Shown here: positions 1 through 13,261 of the stretch, piece by piece
Numbering within the stretch: the stretch's first letter is position 1
Layout: the number at the start of each line of letters is the position of its first letter
DNA from: Rotaria macrura
Taxonomy: Eukaryota > Rotifera > Eurotatoria > Philodinida > Philodinidae
Reading direction: 5' to 3'
DNA: 64,000 nucleotides
Assembly (NCBI GenBank): GCA_900239685.1
Contig: OENT01000054.1
Location: 186,001 to 250,000 of the forward strand
Notes under the pieces: model-generated
The model's input: the letters and a program-made list of their open reading frames with translations, nothing else
Told to the model about the DNA's origin: nothing
Databases searched by the model: none
Translations under genes and position numbers: made by a program

Positions 1-3000
1 GAACAAGAAAAATTAAATCACCTAACAGAAGATTTTTCGAATAATGAAATTAAATTTCAAGAAATTCTTCAACAATCTAGTTTACAATTGTTGACATTAA
101 TTTCTGATAATCAGCAAGAAACAGATGATATTAAACGTTGTTTAAATGAATTAGAACAAAAATGGAATCGTATACAAACCGATTTAAATAACTCTCAAAA
201 TGAATTATTCCAATCGGTGATTAAATCCGATGAATTAAATGCTAAATTAGAGAATGTATCGACGTGGTTTGATGATAAATCATCATTTACAACAAATGTT
301 GCCGATGATCATAATTTAGAAGATATTCGAACATTTAAAGAACATCTCGATAATAAATATATTGATATTATTAATCTAAAACAGGATTTTACAGATACTG
401 AACCACAAAATGAAGATATTGTTGAAGAAAAACCTAATGTTGTTGAAGAACAATTCGTTCAGATCGATTCTAAATGGAATCAATTAAAAGATAAAATTCA
501 AGAACAGTAAGTAGTCGAATTCCGTCTTTTGAAGGATACACGTCGAATAGAAGTTGCTGTTAAATCGTTGAACTATAAAGGATACGAATGATTAGACAAT
601 AGGAGTTCAGCGATTCTTAATGAATTATCTATTTTTGAGAGTAGAATTTCCCATAGACATAAATGTGAACTTTATCTACGAACAATCGAGAAGATAGATT
701 TCATTGTTTTTGTTTTATTCGATTACTGTGGTAATCATCGAATGATCAATAATAATAGTCTTCGTAAATCAAAACAAGAGCACAAACAAATCTATTAGAT
801 CGGATTCTAAAAATATAGTACGTATGGAACATGTCTATGATGATTAAGCGATAATCATGAAATGTCAGTCTTACTGTCTATTTTAATTTACATGAAATTG
901 ACAGACCATTGCGAAACACTTGACGTGAATTTCAATTACTAGTTCTACTGTCATTTTCATCAACAATGTAACTAATTCTATCAAGATGAGTCATTTTTTC
1001 ATCGGTTGTCTTCTGTAGTATTGTCGTCTGTGATGAACATACATTTGTTTATTTCACTATTGCCAGTGCTCTATCTGAATCCTTTTTCTCCATAAACAGA
1101 ATATAACCATTTCCTGCATAATCAATAGGAACTTCAGATAGCTACTGCTAAATCGAATTCTAAGCCGGTTAATACAAAGATTCACCATCGGTGAAATTCA
1201 ATGCGGTTCTATTCTAACTTTTCCATATTATTTTGTATTCAAATTGCACGCTATCATTCCTATTTAATGGCAACTATGATATAACAAGAAATAAAATCGT
1301 ACTCACCAATAGTAATCGATCGTTTTATTACCAAATAAACTAGTCTCTGTTGCTCATATAGAATTCGGACATATTCCATCATGATAATTGACAATATAAA
1401 AGGCATTTTGTTTTTAAAGTTTACTCGAAGTACCGGAAATGATGCTCACATGATTCGTAGACGAGAAACTAATGATTAGATTACGTTTGAACTAACTTTA
1501 AAGGTTAGTTGAACAATAAGAAGCGAAAATAACTGGTTTCTTATGAAATCTCTATCAAACTGGTACGAAAAACGTGTATATCGATAAAAAGTCTGCCGAA
1601 TTTCGGGAGTGACTAGCAAGAATTAAATTCTATGTATTCTATCTAATTGGATTGTGATTCGTATCATCAATCTTGGGAAGAAACGAAATATAATATCGTG
1701 ATTTTGAAGAAAGAATTTTTCACACGAACTGACTGTATGCACAAGAAAGACTATCAAAAGAGTTTCTATTAAGAATACATTTGAAAGCATTCATCATGAT
1801 GACTATAGAATTCTTTGAATATCTCAATAATGAAATAACTCGATGTTAACTTTCAAAACCTTGCAATTATATGTACGTATTTCGTTTTTGCAATTTTAGT
1901 AAAACACTCATCTATGAAACTGCACTTCGTCAAAATCGTGTTGGTGATGTTGTTGCTGATATAACTCAATCATTAGATGCTTGCACATTGAAACTGTCTG
2001 CTTTAACTGATAGTTCGGATAAAATTGATCATGACGATATGAAACAGATTGAAATTTTCATTGCCAAACTTCGTATACTATTAAATGATATCGAATTAAT
2101 ATCATATGACATTGAACAATTAAAACAAAGTAGTAACGAAGATAAAAATTCTTTCACATCTATTAACAATCGTTGGGAAGAATTACTTAAACAAACAAAT
2201 GAAAAGTATAATTTCTTAGATAATAAATTACAGCAAATTAAATTGAAACAAAAATTAGTCGATCAATATCAGCATGAACTTAATTTGATCGATAAACTAG
2301 TTAATGAAAGTACAATACATTCAAAATTTACTGCACTTATCGAACGTTTAGAATATGTCGAAGAACAAATCAATAAAGAGTTCGCTGATGATGATGACGA
2401 TGATGATAGCGAACAAATCAAAGACTTAAAAAGTAAACAGAATTTATAGATGCATGAATGAGACAGAAATTCAATAAGTGATGAAACCATTTGTTAAGTT
2501 GTTTAGGACACGTTTCTGTTTTGTTCCCAATCAGCAATACATGATTCTGGAGTATTCTCAGCTGACTGCTCTTTAGCACGAATATTTTTGAGGACGTTTA
2601 GCTATCATATTGCTCTGCTCTTATTGAATAATCATCAAAAGTACTGAGACGATTAATTTACATCCTAAAATCATCTAGTTAATTTTTGTATTCGTCCACA
2701 AAATGTCTATCCAGCTCGGTAGTCAAATGACATAACTAATAAGTAAAATCATACAAAACGTTGAAGAGTTCCGTAAATGTAAAAGATTATCTATAAATTT
2801 TTATTCAACTTTGAAAAATTCTAAAATCGTAGATAGATAGTTCGAAGAAATAATGTTATAACAGATTTCATTATTCGATATTACCGTAATGGAGATCTTT
2901 ATTAGAATGTTTTTCGACAAAAATGCATTCTGTCAAATAAGAAGGCTGTGAGAATCGATGAACTTTGTTCATTTAAGATGCAGATAAATTCAATCATGTG

Positions 3001-6000
3001 TAAATCGTTAAAATGACCAACGAATGTTGTTTGATTCAATCGAACTTGCCTCTTTTTCATTAACACTGTAGAGATTTTTCTCGTAGTTTTCTTACCAATC
3101 TATATACAAATAAACATTCATCTTGACAGTAAACATACGAGACAATATTAAGTTATGCACTTAGATTTTATTCGATAAAGCTCTAATGGCATGTATATAT
3201 ATATACGTAATACGTATATATAATAAAGATTGGAGGAGGTCAAGAAAAGAACATACTAGACAATGCTGAGAGAAATCGATGATAACGAGTTGTACGTACA
3301 TCAAGTGAAAAACATACGAGCGAGATTTAGCTGTCTGTCTAGTTCGAGTGGTGCGTAATGATGGAAGAGCGAATTACATCAACATGCGTGTTTACTAAGC
3401 TCTATTGTCGTATCGGTTCGTCATGTAATCGACTATATTTCGTTTTTAGAATATTTAATCGATGTTAAGCAAAGAACATTGAAAAAAGGACAAGAGCTTC
3501 TTGAATTGACACGTTCCATTGAACTTTTTCATACATCATTAAAAACATTTACGGATTGGTTAACTGAAAGTGAACGTTATTTAAATACATTAAAACCAAT
3601 TCAACGTCGTTTTGCTCTATTTCAAAAGTTATTGAAACAACTCGATGACCACAAACTGTTTCAAAATCGATTAGAAGTATATAAAGAACATTTTACAAAT
3701 TTGGATAAATTAGCCATACATTTAAAATATATTCTACCAAAAACTGATTCAATTTATATCAGAAATTCTTTAATATCAGTTCAAACACGATGGCAAAATA
3801 TTCTTACACGTTCAAATGAAAAAATGAAAGAATTAGAAAAAGCAGTGCAGACAACGAAAAAAGTAATTGACTCAATTTGACCAAGATTCATACGATGCAT
3901 TTCTTTTTCTCTTCGTTCTCTTATTCTTATCGTTTAAATAGATAATGAGACCGATGGTTGCAGATATTGATCGAATTAAAAGTGAAGTTAATCGGCAAAC
4001 ATCACTTTGTCAATGCTCAAAAAAATATGATGTACAACAAATAGCTGAAGGACGATATCGAGTAAATTGTTCTCAGAACATGGCTGAGTTTTCCAATACA
4101 TATATTCGATTTAATATAGTTCGGCGAATCACAAAGTCTTCGACTTGTTCGTATACTTCGTTCAACTGTTATGGTTCGAGTTGGTGGCGGTTGGACAGCA
4201 CTCGATGAATTTCTCGTACGACATGATCCATGCCGAGGTAATACAGAATAAATCAATGAACATCAAAGTCTATTAGAAATTTTTATCGGGATCTATTCTT
4301 TGAAGTGATATGATTAGCAAACGATAGTATGTAAAATTACAGGGTTAATGAAGAAATAGTCTAAAGAATTCCAAGAGATGTTTTGTTCGAACTAAACTTT
4401 GATGAGAACTTCTAAAACGACTTTGCCTTCATTTTACCACCTTAGGCACATACTTCAGTCTAAGTTCTTGCAGAAATTCTAACATCAATGTTTTCATTTG
4501 TTATTTGGTCGCGGCTAAGAATATTTCGCTAGCGAAGAATGTCAGTTCGACTTGTGAACACTACGACATAAACGTTTCTAAACCAATCTACTAATTGCGG
4601 CGTTTCATGTGTTAGGAATCTTGTTTTTCTTTGAAAGTAGTACCCTTTCGAGTCATGCTAGATTATGAAAGTGTAGATCAATTTCAATAGTTGATGATGA
4701 AAAAAATGCTTTCAGATGCCATGTTTTTGTTTCAATGGTATCTTTTCGACTTGTACTTCCTAAGTTTTTCTTAAAAGCTCAAGTAGAGGGTGCACCGACA
4801 ATTGAGCTCCCGACAATTGAGCCTTCATTGATGCATAAGGCAATATACAGAATCAACATCTACCCATGTACTTAGATGAAGTTTGAAAATGCTTTTAAAC
4901 CTGCTACTTATCATGTTGTGAATGATTCCTTGATACTTGCGTCTACGAATACGATGACTATCTCTACAGAAATGGACAAGTATTCGCAAATATCTATTAT
5001 GATGTCTAGCTTAGAATTTGTCGTCTGTTTCGACGATAATTTTTTGGAGCCTTCATTTCGAAACAATCGACGTTGTGCTCCTCGCTTTTCAAATTCGATG
5101 TAGATGTGTTTCTCGAGATTGAAGTATCGGCTACGTTGAACAAACAACTCATCAGAATGCTGGCACAGAGCTATTCAAGTAGTGTGATCCATGATCTATT
5201 TTCACAAGAGAGTTGCACATAAATTTTGTTTAGTACTGAGCGCGAGGAAACCCATGAATCTATAAATCTATCAAAGACTTGAAAATTGAACAGCACGCGA
5301 ATTCGATAATGGCTGAACAGTTGCAAGCTGGGGTTGCTAAATTAAAAAAGTGAGCGAAATACGAGCTTTTGGATGAACAATTACAACTACTAGTTTCGTC
5401 TTTTCATCTGATACCTAGAGAATTGTATTTTAAAAGAGCGCGAGCTCTGTTCAATTTTTAATATGAATGCTAGCTAGATTAAATAAAGTTATTTCTTGTG
5501 CTTTTTCAATTGCTCTTTAAATCAGGCTCAATTGTCGGGAGCTCAACTGTCGGGAGGCTCAACTGTCGGGAGGCTCAACTGTCGAGGGCTCAATTGTCGG
5601 GGCTCAACTGTCGGGGCTCAACTGTCGGGAGCTCAACTGTCGTGTCACCCAAGTAGAGATAGAATTTTTTCCAGACCATGTAGTGTCATGTCAAAATGAT
5701 TGTTATCTATGCTATCAAGAGATTGTTATTGTATCAAAAGTCCATGGTAAATATTCCCGGTTTTCAAAATCGTTCGGCAATATCACGGTATTGAAAATCT
5801 CACATACTTCAATGAATACGTAGAGCTCTTAAAGCTTCGTCTTTCGCTCAACATAATTAGTTTTAGTGACATCACCGACTGTAATTAATAGCAGCAGAAT
5901 ATTTGAAAAGATACTCGTTCAGTATATCTAAAAGATGATGTAAGAATTCTCGAAACAAGTAGAAGATATCTGCGCGTCGTCTTCTGTTTTGTTTACAACA

Positions 6001-8024
6001 AGAACATATTACTTGGAAAACATAACTGGCATAAAACAGAGATTTGTGAATCAGTTATTGGTATGAGAAACATTGAAATAGTTTGAGATTCTATCAAAGG
6101 GACTTGTCGGAAATCGACAAATATCTAAATCACCATACTTCAAGACATCATGTAGTATGTTACTTCTGTAAGGTGACATACATATATGAAACGAAAATAT
6201 GTTAGTAAATTTGTAACATCGAATATGTTCATTCGTGAAATAACGAATAGTTGCTAAATAGTATGTGAAAGTTTGCATTTTTTTTGAGTATTATTCGTAG
6301 ATTTATTAAACCGAATTGGTGAAGTTAAGATTGACAAAATAGTTGTCTTCAAACAGATGTATACTGTTTGAAATTTATGTGTCCGAGCTGTGCCGAGTGA
6401 GACGATTCTACAGATTAGGATTGAATTATAATGTGAAAGTTTATCGCGTGTAAAAGAACTCGAATTTGAACAGTAAAATCGTTAAAACATTTGGTTGCAA
6501 TTATAGTTGAACGTAGAAATAACACAACCGATGGTTAAACTTCTATACGGTTTTAGAACAATCATAGATAGCTAAAGAATAGTCAATAAGATTCCTAGAC
6601 GATTGAATAAATGTTGTATGTTGTTGTGAACAATCATTTTTAAATTGAATAATTTATAAAAATTCTCCCCATTGAATACAGGATTGCATGTCTATAGTCA
6701 ATTCATGGAGACTATTGGTGCAGGTACCCTAATCGATCCGTCTCTATTTACCTTTGTCTGCTTTGTTTTGCTTTGTTTCTTTGTGTAATCTCGTATTGCA
6801 GGATGTTCATATGATGTGGCAGAATATTCATCTTATGATCGTAGGTGTTTTAGTATTTAGTGATGTGGTTTTACGTGTTGTTGTTGTTGTTTGATTGCAT
6901 ATTTTATTATTCATATTTAATACACTCATATTAAATTCTTTTTCTTTTCTTTTGTTAGCTAAAGGTCGTACTAATTATGAATTACATCCAGAAAGCTATG
7001 CTCTACGTGATGGTGTCGCTCAAACAATGACATTTTTTAAACCAAGACTTGTCACTGTTCATCGACCAACATGTCTTTATCATTCACAGCAATCGTCAGG
7101 ACCATTAAAACAACCATCAACAGTAAGATCTACTCGAGTTAAGGCGACTATAAAATTTTGACTACAGAAGAACATTGTTCCTTGAGTTTGTAAATAAGGA
7201 AGTTTATCAGCCGAGTGGTTTTTACTTCATCAAGTTCCACTATGTTCTGTGAGCATGCCAGTTGCTAACGTAAAAGTCAAGTAAAAGCAAAGATAGCTTA
7301 ATCTCTGCTGCAGCTAAAGCAGACCATACTTTCATCGATTGACTTATGAACGTTATACACAATAGAGCAGTTCCGTGTTCAATGCATATGTTTAAAATGT
7401 GCCGCAATCGATTGATTGAGATTCTATGATGAGTTTAAAACTTTTACAAAAATTTCACATGCCTATATTTTACTGTTTTCCACGACGGTCGAAGTTTATT
7501 TACACAATCATATATATAATCCGTCCTGTAGTCAAAATCTAATATTTACCTCTAATTCTTTTTCTTTCTTTCTTTCTGTCTTATTAAACATTTTCGGTTC
7601 ATCATGTTCATTTTTAGCCTTTGAAAGACAAATCTAACAGAGCATCTTCAACGATACCTTTAACACAACAGCAAAATTCATCATCAAATGGTGATTTATC
7701 CGTATCAGGTGAGGATCTTTCAGCATCAGCACCTATTCCAGGTAAGAACTCTGGTTCCTTCTTTAAAATCCAATGTTTTTATTGTCATGTAATCATTGAT
7801 TAGGTGATTCTGATATAAAACCATCTCTCATACCGATACCCATACCCATGTACACACCGGCTGCGTCAACATTAAGTCGGGCATCAAGTCGTGAAAGTGT
7901 TCTTTCTGAACAATCATGTGCATCAACATCTTCCACACAACAAGGCCGACAAAGTAAAATCCCATTGCCAGTATCTCGGTATAAAAAAGCAACGAATGGA
8001 ACGACACCGGTCAAAAATTCCTAA
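1..8024 (+). CDS. Spectraplakin (MACF1/dystonin/Short stop family), C-terminal part
   Basis: Giant cytolinker tying actin to microtubules; only the last ~732 residues are here and the gene runs off the left edge. Exons joined in frame: 1-506, 1900-2432, 3450-3862, 3942-4061, 4120-4237, 6959-7122, 7618-7741, 7804-8024. The first three exons give helical, coiled spectrin-type repeats, with [14 protein letters not shown] and RWQNIL as repeat landmarks. Exons four and five give a complete GAS2 microtubule-binding domain: CQCSKKY, then [33 protein letters not shown] and DPCRAKGRTN. The tail is Ser/Arg-rich and carries SKIPLP, an SxIP motif that in this family binds EB1 at microtubule plus ends. 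The 58 bp intron 4062-4119 must be removed to restore the GAS2 reading frame. The family's usual EF-hand pair before GAS2 is not found: the last spectrin exon joins the GAS2 exon across only 79 bp. Identity is near certain; MACF1 versus dystonin cannot be decided. Confidence 0.93.
4789..5650. mobile_element. Non-autonomous DNA transposon (MITE-like) in spectraplakin intron
   Basis: An 862 bp insert flanked by a perfect 8 bp direct repeat AAGTAGAG (4781-4788 and 5651-5658), the expected target-site duplication. The left end reads GGTGCACCGACAATTGAGCT and the right end, reverse-complemented, reads GGGTGACACGACAGTTGAGC, so the ends are inverted repeats of about 35 bp. The interior has no credible transposase. 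An 8 bp duplication occurs in hAT, P and Merlin superfamilies; the GG-starting ends do not decide which. It lies in the 2721 bp intron 4238-6958 on the GAS2 side and leaves the flanking exons intact. Confidence 0.75.
5525..5642. repeat. Minisatellite-like array at right end of the intronic transposon
   Basis: Eight tandem copies of a 13-17 bp unit whose core is CTCAAYTGTCG, with variable GGGAG spacers. The left end of the same element has only two copies in the opposite orientation (about 4795-4825). The element therefore has asymmetric inverted arrays of the same unit, which could be transposase-binding sites that expanded on one side. Confidence 0.85.
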
Positions 8025-10148
8025 AGACATAGTTTATCTCATTATAAAAACACTCAAACTCACACATATATATATACATTATATTTTCTTTTTCTATATT
8101 CCTAGTCAAGATTTTATTCATGTTTAAATCTCTTTTATGGGTGCTCTAGGTAGTACTCGGGTCTTTTTCTTTCTCATATGATATACTGTTCTTTCGTGGT
8201 TGATTTTATTTAGTCTGCATCTCAACGAAATCCCTCTTGACAATAGAAGAAGCCAAGTCTTCCAGTATGTTTCAGCATACAATCTTGCTTGCCAGTGAAG
8301 TTCGTTTATTGCCTCTTAGTTATTTTCAAAATTAATTTTATTCAAAAGAGTTTTTCAAGAAATCAAAAACAATATTTGAAGATTTTCATTATTTTGTTTT
8401 AACAAGTCTAGAATAAAAATTGCTTACGTTAGTTGATTTTAAATATTTTGCATTCAAAACTTTGAGATCTAGACTTTTCATTTCAAATGTAAATATACTT
8501 CTTACGTTTTCAATTATGAGAATAATTATTTAATAGAGGTAGTATTTTCTACGATGTCCGCGGCGGCACGTCGTTTTCCCAAACGGCATCTTCTATTACA
8601 CAGAGGGATTTACATTGGTTTGTTTTTTTTCTCTTCTCTCGATCTTTTCTTTTAATCGATCTTTTGCTCTCGTTTTACTACTGTTAAATCTCGTTTTTGT
8701 TATTTAAAATAATTACTAACAACTAAGCGGTTAATGTCAAAATCATTTTACTCTTATGATACACATTTAAATTTCATATCAATTCAAGGGTTGGACAAGA
8801 TTTATTGATTAATTCTAGGTAATAAGAGAAGTTGACAGATAAACGATGAAATTTCAATTACTATTTACAACTTCTCTCATAAATGTTACGTTGACAGACA
8901 ACATGATCGATATATTTTGATGTATTATCGTTTGTCAGTGAGATAAGTTCAAGTGATTGAAATAAAGTTACTCTCGACATGTTGTATGATTACGAATGAC
9001 AAATTAAAAACTATCAGTTTCAAATAAAAAATGTCTTTAATATTTCAAAATTGTTCAATAGATCGACAATGTCGAATCTAATTCAATGTTTTTTTTTCTT
9101 GAAAAACGTTCTACTTTCAACTAGAACGAATAGTAGAGTATTCGCCTATAAGTTAGTCGATTATTGTTATTCCTCCAAAACGAATCGATATCTCGAGTAA
9201 GATACTATGATCTTACGTGACACGTTAGACACTCTATCTATTGACTATAGAAAAGTTTCGCAAAAACACTTTTCTTCATCTAACGAGACTCACTTGTTGC
9301 TATCTCATAACACCAATTCATATCTGATAATCGTGAATGCAGCCTCATCGAATTTTTCTATTCGTGATCTTACTTTTATTATCGATGATGTTTGAGAAAT
9401 TTCTAAAACGATTTGAGTAAGAAATCAGATAGAAATTTCTAGAATCATTAAGCATGTTAAAATACTTTTGTGACACAATACCAGACCTGAATGGATTGAT
9501 AATTCGACACTTTTCGACGAGCTATATTGTAATTCGAAAAATTGTCATTTCTGAAATCGTTCTTTACGTTAAAATAATGTGAAGATATTTAAATTTACTT
9601 ACAACAGATTTAAGATTGGTTTAAATACAGTAAAATAACGAAGATCAAATTATTTATTCTTTTTCTAAACAATTATTGCTTGATAAATAAAAATTTTGGT
9701 CGTCGAAAAGATTTCTACCTCAGATATGTTCATGAAAGACTATCTGCATATCAATCTTACAATTTTTAAAACAATCTGATAATTGCATATCATCGTACGA
9801 ACGTTTTCATGCATTCAAGTTTTTGATTATGGAATCATTTCTGATTTTCTCTACACAAGTCAAAAATGCGACATTTACGTTAAATTTTACCTGAGGAACA
9901 TATCATTCGAAACATTATCATACGTCTCCCTTCATGGCCAATAAATGATACAACAAGCATTCTGTATCTATTGATGTAGCTAACCACGAATTCACCAATA
10001 GGCTATAACATGAAATAACATATCTGAATTTCACAGAAGTACTATATCGGTAACACAGGAGTCCTATTCTCTGAAATCAATCTAAGCAAAATTATGGTTA
10101 TTCATTCGATGACCTAATCTTATATGTTATTACTATCATAACATACAG
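8025..10148. other. Intergenic, no supported gene
   Basis: About 2.1 kb between the spectraplakin stop and the first exon of the unrecognised gene at 10149. It is AT-rich with only short open frames and no run of exon-like sequence with matching splice sites. A short GC-rich patch (CCGCGGCGGCACG) lies at about 8559-8571. I see no RNA gene. Confidence 0.5.
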
Positions 10149-12930
10149 AGTAAACATGTCCATTTGAACAATACCAATTTACGTGATATTGATACGGTCA
10201 AAATACAAACAACAAAGACAACTATCTCATTAATATCATGTGGCATTTATTCAATACTATACTCAATGTTGTTTGTTTTTTTCTCGTATATTTTCGCATT
10301 AATTCATGTCTCAATGTACTACGGTAAGAAAGAAGTTTGGTTTGAGAAGTAAAAATTTTCTATATACGTATTATTCAGATTTACATCTAGTAAAATATTG
10401 TACAATTGATTCAAGCTATTCGAATTATTATGAACCAGTTCAAAATATGTTCACTCGATGCTCATGTATTCATGATAAAGTTAGTGGTGCGAGACGTCTG
10501 ACACATGATACTAGTATCAACAACATGGTATTGATACTTTTCTTTTTATCATATACATCATATTATTGAACGATTGAATAGTATTCTTTATGGATGCGAC
10601 GATACGCAACTATCAGTTTTAATTCTTCAATAGAAATAGTTGAAAAATCGAATGAAGAACCTCAAGATTATTGCCATAGTTTACTATCAACGGAAATTTT
10701 TACGAAATATATGAAGCGGGTACGAATAATCGTTGATATATAAATGATAAAAGTTCATTCATTTATTTCCTACAGACAATTTGGAACTCATCAGAATTGA
10801 TTAGTTATATACCAAAGAACGATTATCATTTTGAAAAATACTATATCCTGAGGTATTCTACTGGTTTTAATTGTATCACCACGTACGAGTTCATCCATTA
10901 AGAGTGTTTTTTCGTGAAAGAATCGAATTGTAAAACTAAGGTCTTCGTCGATGTTTGATGTTCACTGGTAACCTAATTTCTATACATGTTCAATTTAGGA
11001 AATCATTCTCAAAATAGTCCATTTCTAGTAATCTACTTAGCACTGAAACCTACTTCAGTCAGGTTCAGAAAATCTATCGGGCGGGTAACTACCACAAATT
11101 CATCGGATTGAAATTTAAAAATAATCATCTTCATCTTATTCGTTGTTTTCCAAAAAATATTTTGATAAGCTTTACTATCAAAGTATGAATACACTAACTG
11201 ACTCTGCCGATTTCTACAATACTCTAACTGGCTGCATCGATTTTCAAGTACTCAGCTTCACTCACTGTTGTCCTGTATGCTGCGATTGCTACGGTTCAAC
11301 AATCATTTGTAAACGGACCGTTTCACAGATTTCTTTTCAATTTCAACGCTGAATCTGTTGAAATTACGCTGGTACCTTATTGTTAGATTTGGAACGAGAG
11401 ACACGTTTCGACAAATGGCATAGATTTAACAATTATTCTGTTGCAGAATACAATTCTCGAATACACATATGTTCAGAGTACAAGAGGTTTTTGTAAATTA
11501 AAAATGAAAGCATTTTCAAAGTCTAAAACGAAGTTACACGGACTTAATAATATGTCTCGAATTGAGTGAGAGCATTTGAAAGTCACATAGAATCTTTAAC
11601 AAGAATAATTATTTTTAAAACGGTACTCATAACTGAAAAGGATTTTTGCCTGAGATCTAATTCGATTGGTATTGCAGATTGCACTAAATTTTTTCTCATT
11701 TCTTTTAGGCATCTCCTATTGATGCCATCTTTAAGATTAAATACCGAACTAAAATACAAATACACGCACTATCAAATTTTAGACTTTGCAACAGAATTTA
11801 TCATACGACATGCAAGAAAGCCGTTGGATATCCTTCACTTTATGGTTACGTAATTGTCTTATATTTTTCTGTTGTCATCACAATTAACGTAAATATTTTT
11901 AGATCATCAAGATACAACAGTATATCAAAACGGTAGTACTCCTCATTTACATACATGTGAATACGAATGCTTTGAATATGTAAGTGATATAGAATCTGAA
12001 CAATGTAAGTGAGTTGCTGTTTCATTGAATGCTTAAATTAATCAGAATATGTCTGTTAAAATTCTAATGTTACTTCCATGTCTTCATCGTTCATTAGCAT
12101 TATGTACAATTGCATATCTTCCATCTAAATATTTGCAACCATGTCATTTATACGAACGATATGAAATATCAAGATATATCTCTAGTGACGCGACTTTATT
12201 ACTTAAAACACGCACAACTACTTCTACCGTCAATAAGAAAAGGTTTGATGATCATACTAGTTTTTGTAAATATAGGTTCATTGTAGAATTTTTCTTTTAC
12301 TGAGAAACAATTAGCATCTTTCTCTTTTACGTATGTAAAATCTAAAAGTTCTATTGCATGCTTATTGCACTATACCGGTAGGAATTTCCACAGATAGACC
12401 TTGATCAGTATCAATTGATATTTTGGAAGTCCTATAACATATTCACTATATCTTATTTAATGCAAGTACGTATCAAAGTTATCATGACTCCATGTTCCGA
12501 AAATAGGATCAATAGAGATCTCATATGTCATAAAAATTTAATCGAACTGATTCTTATTCTTGCACTTGCTTGCAATTGATAGTTTGTAAACATGACAAAC
12601 ACCGTGTACCATTTGATAGCGCAAGTTGCAATCAGTCTAGCAAAAGCAATAGCAGTATCGAAACAAGTCGGATACTAGATGAAAGCTAGTGTTTTATTCT
12701 TTTAATTCAGTGCGATCAACTTATAACCAATATTCTCGAACTTTATATATCAGAATTTACATTAGAAAAATTGATTGATCTAAGATATTCTTTCTTGTTT
12801 CATATTTAGAATTCGAAGTAATTCAACATCGTCTATTAATATAACAATGCCCATGGTATTTGTATCAAGTGGAGAGTCATCTTATCATATGATTTTATAT
12901 GTATTCATTAAATATATATTTTTTGCTTAG
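10149..12930 (+). CDS. Unrecognised multi-exon gene, model incomplete
   Basis: Four exons fit together with correct phase and introns of 54-56 bp: 10149-10323, 10379-10527, 10582-10719, 10776-10852. They encode one hydrophobic stretch (around SILYSMLFVFFSYIFALIHV) that could be a membrane segment, followed by a Cys- and Tyr-containing region (LVKYCTIDSSYSNYYEP, FTRCSCIHDK) and an acidic part (IEIVEKSNEEPQDYCHSLL). Further coding-like pieces follow but I could not join them all in one frame: around 11330-11371, 11441-11496, 11681-11836, 11903-12004, 12049-12265, 12583-12700 and a possible last exon 12810-12930. The 12265 to 12583 join is in phase. Neither start nor family is recognised. It may be a fast-evolving membrane protein or a gene in decay. 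The four-exon core is the best supported part. Confidence 0.4.
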
Positions 12931-13261
12931 CATTATTCTCACATAAAGATTTCCCTTCACTGATAAAAAAAAAGAAACAATAAATTAACTGTATATAAAT
13001 ATATCACATAAAAATAAAATAGAACCCCAAAGGAGGAAATGAAAACTACAATTTTTTTTTGAGCAATACGTATTTGTTATAAATGAGATGAACATGTAAA
13101 AATGCGACCGATATCGATGAAAATATATTCGTTTGTAATAAATAACTACTAATGATGAACTCCATTTGTATGCATGAATGTAGGCATAATGCCATTGGAT
13201 AGAGTTAAATTTTTAGGGAAATCACTGTTAGGCTAGGAAAAATAACGATGAATACATAGAA

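Noticed and set aside
2450-3449. Possible EF-hand exon of the spectraplakin hidden in an intron
   Set aside because: No DxDxDG-type loop in any frame; the best candidate, EIDDNELYV near 3275, lacks the required spacing.
5496-5699. 67-codon open frame with Gln-Leu-Ser-Gly repeats
   Set aside because: It is the translation of the CTCAAYTGTCG array of the transposon; the repeat explains the openness.
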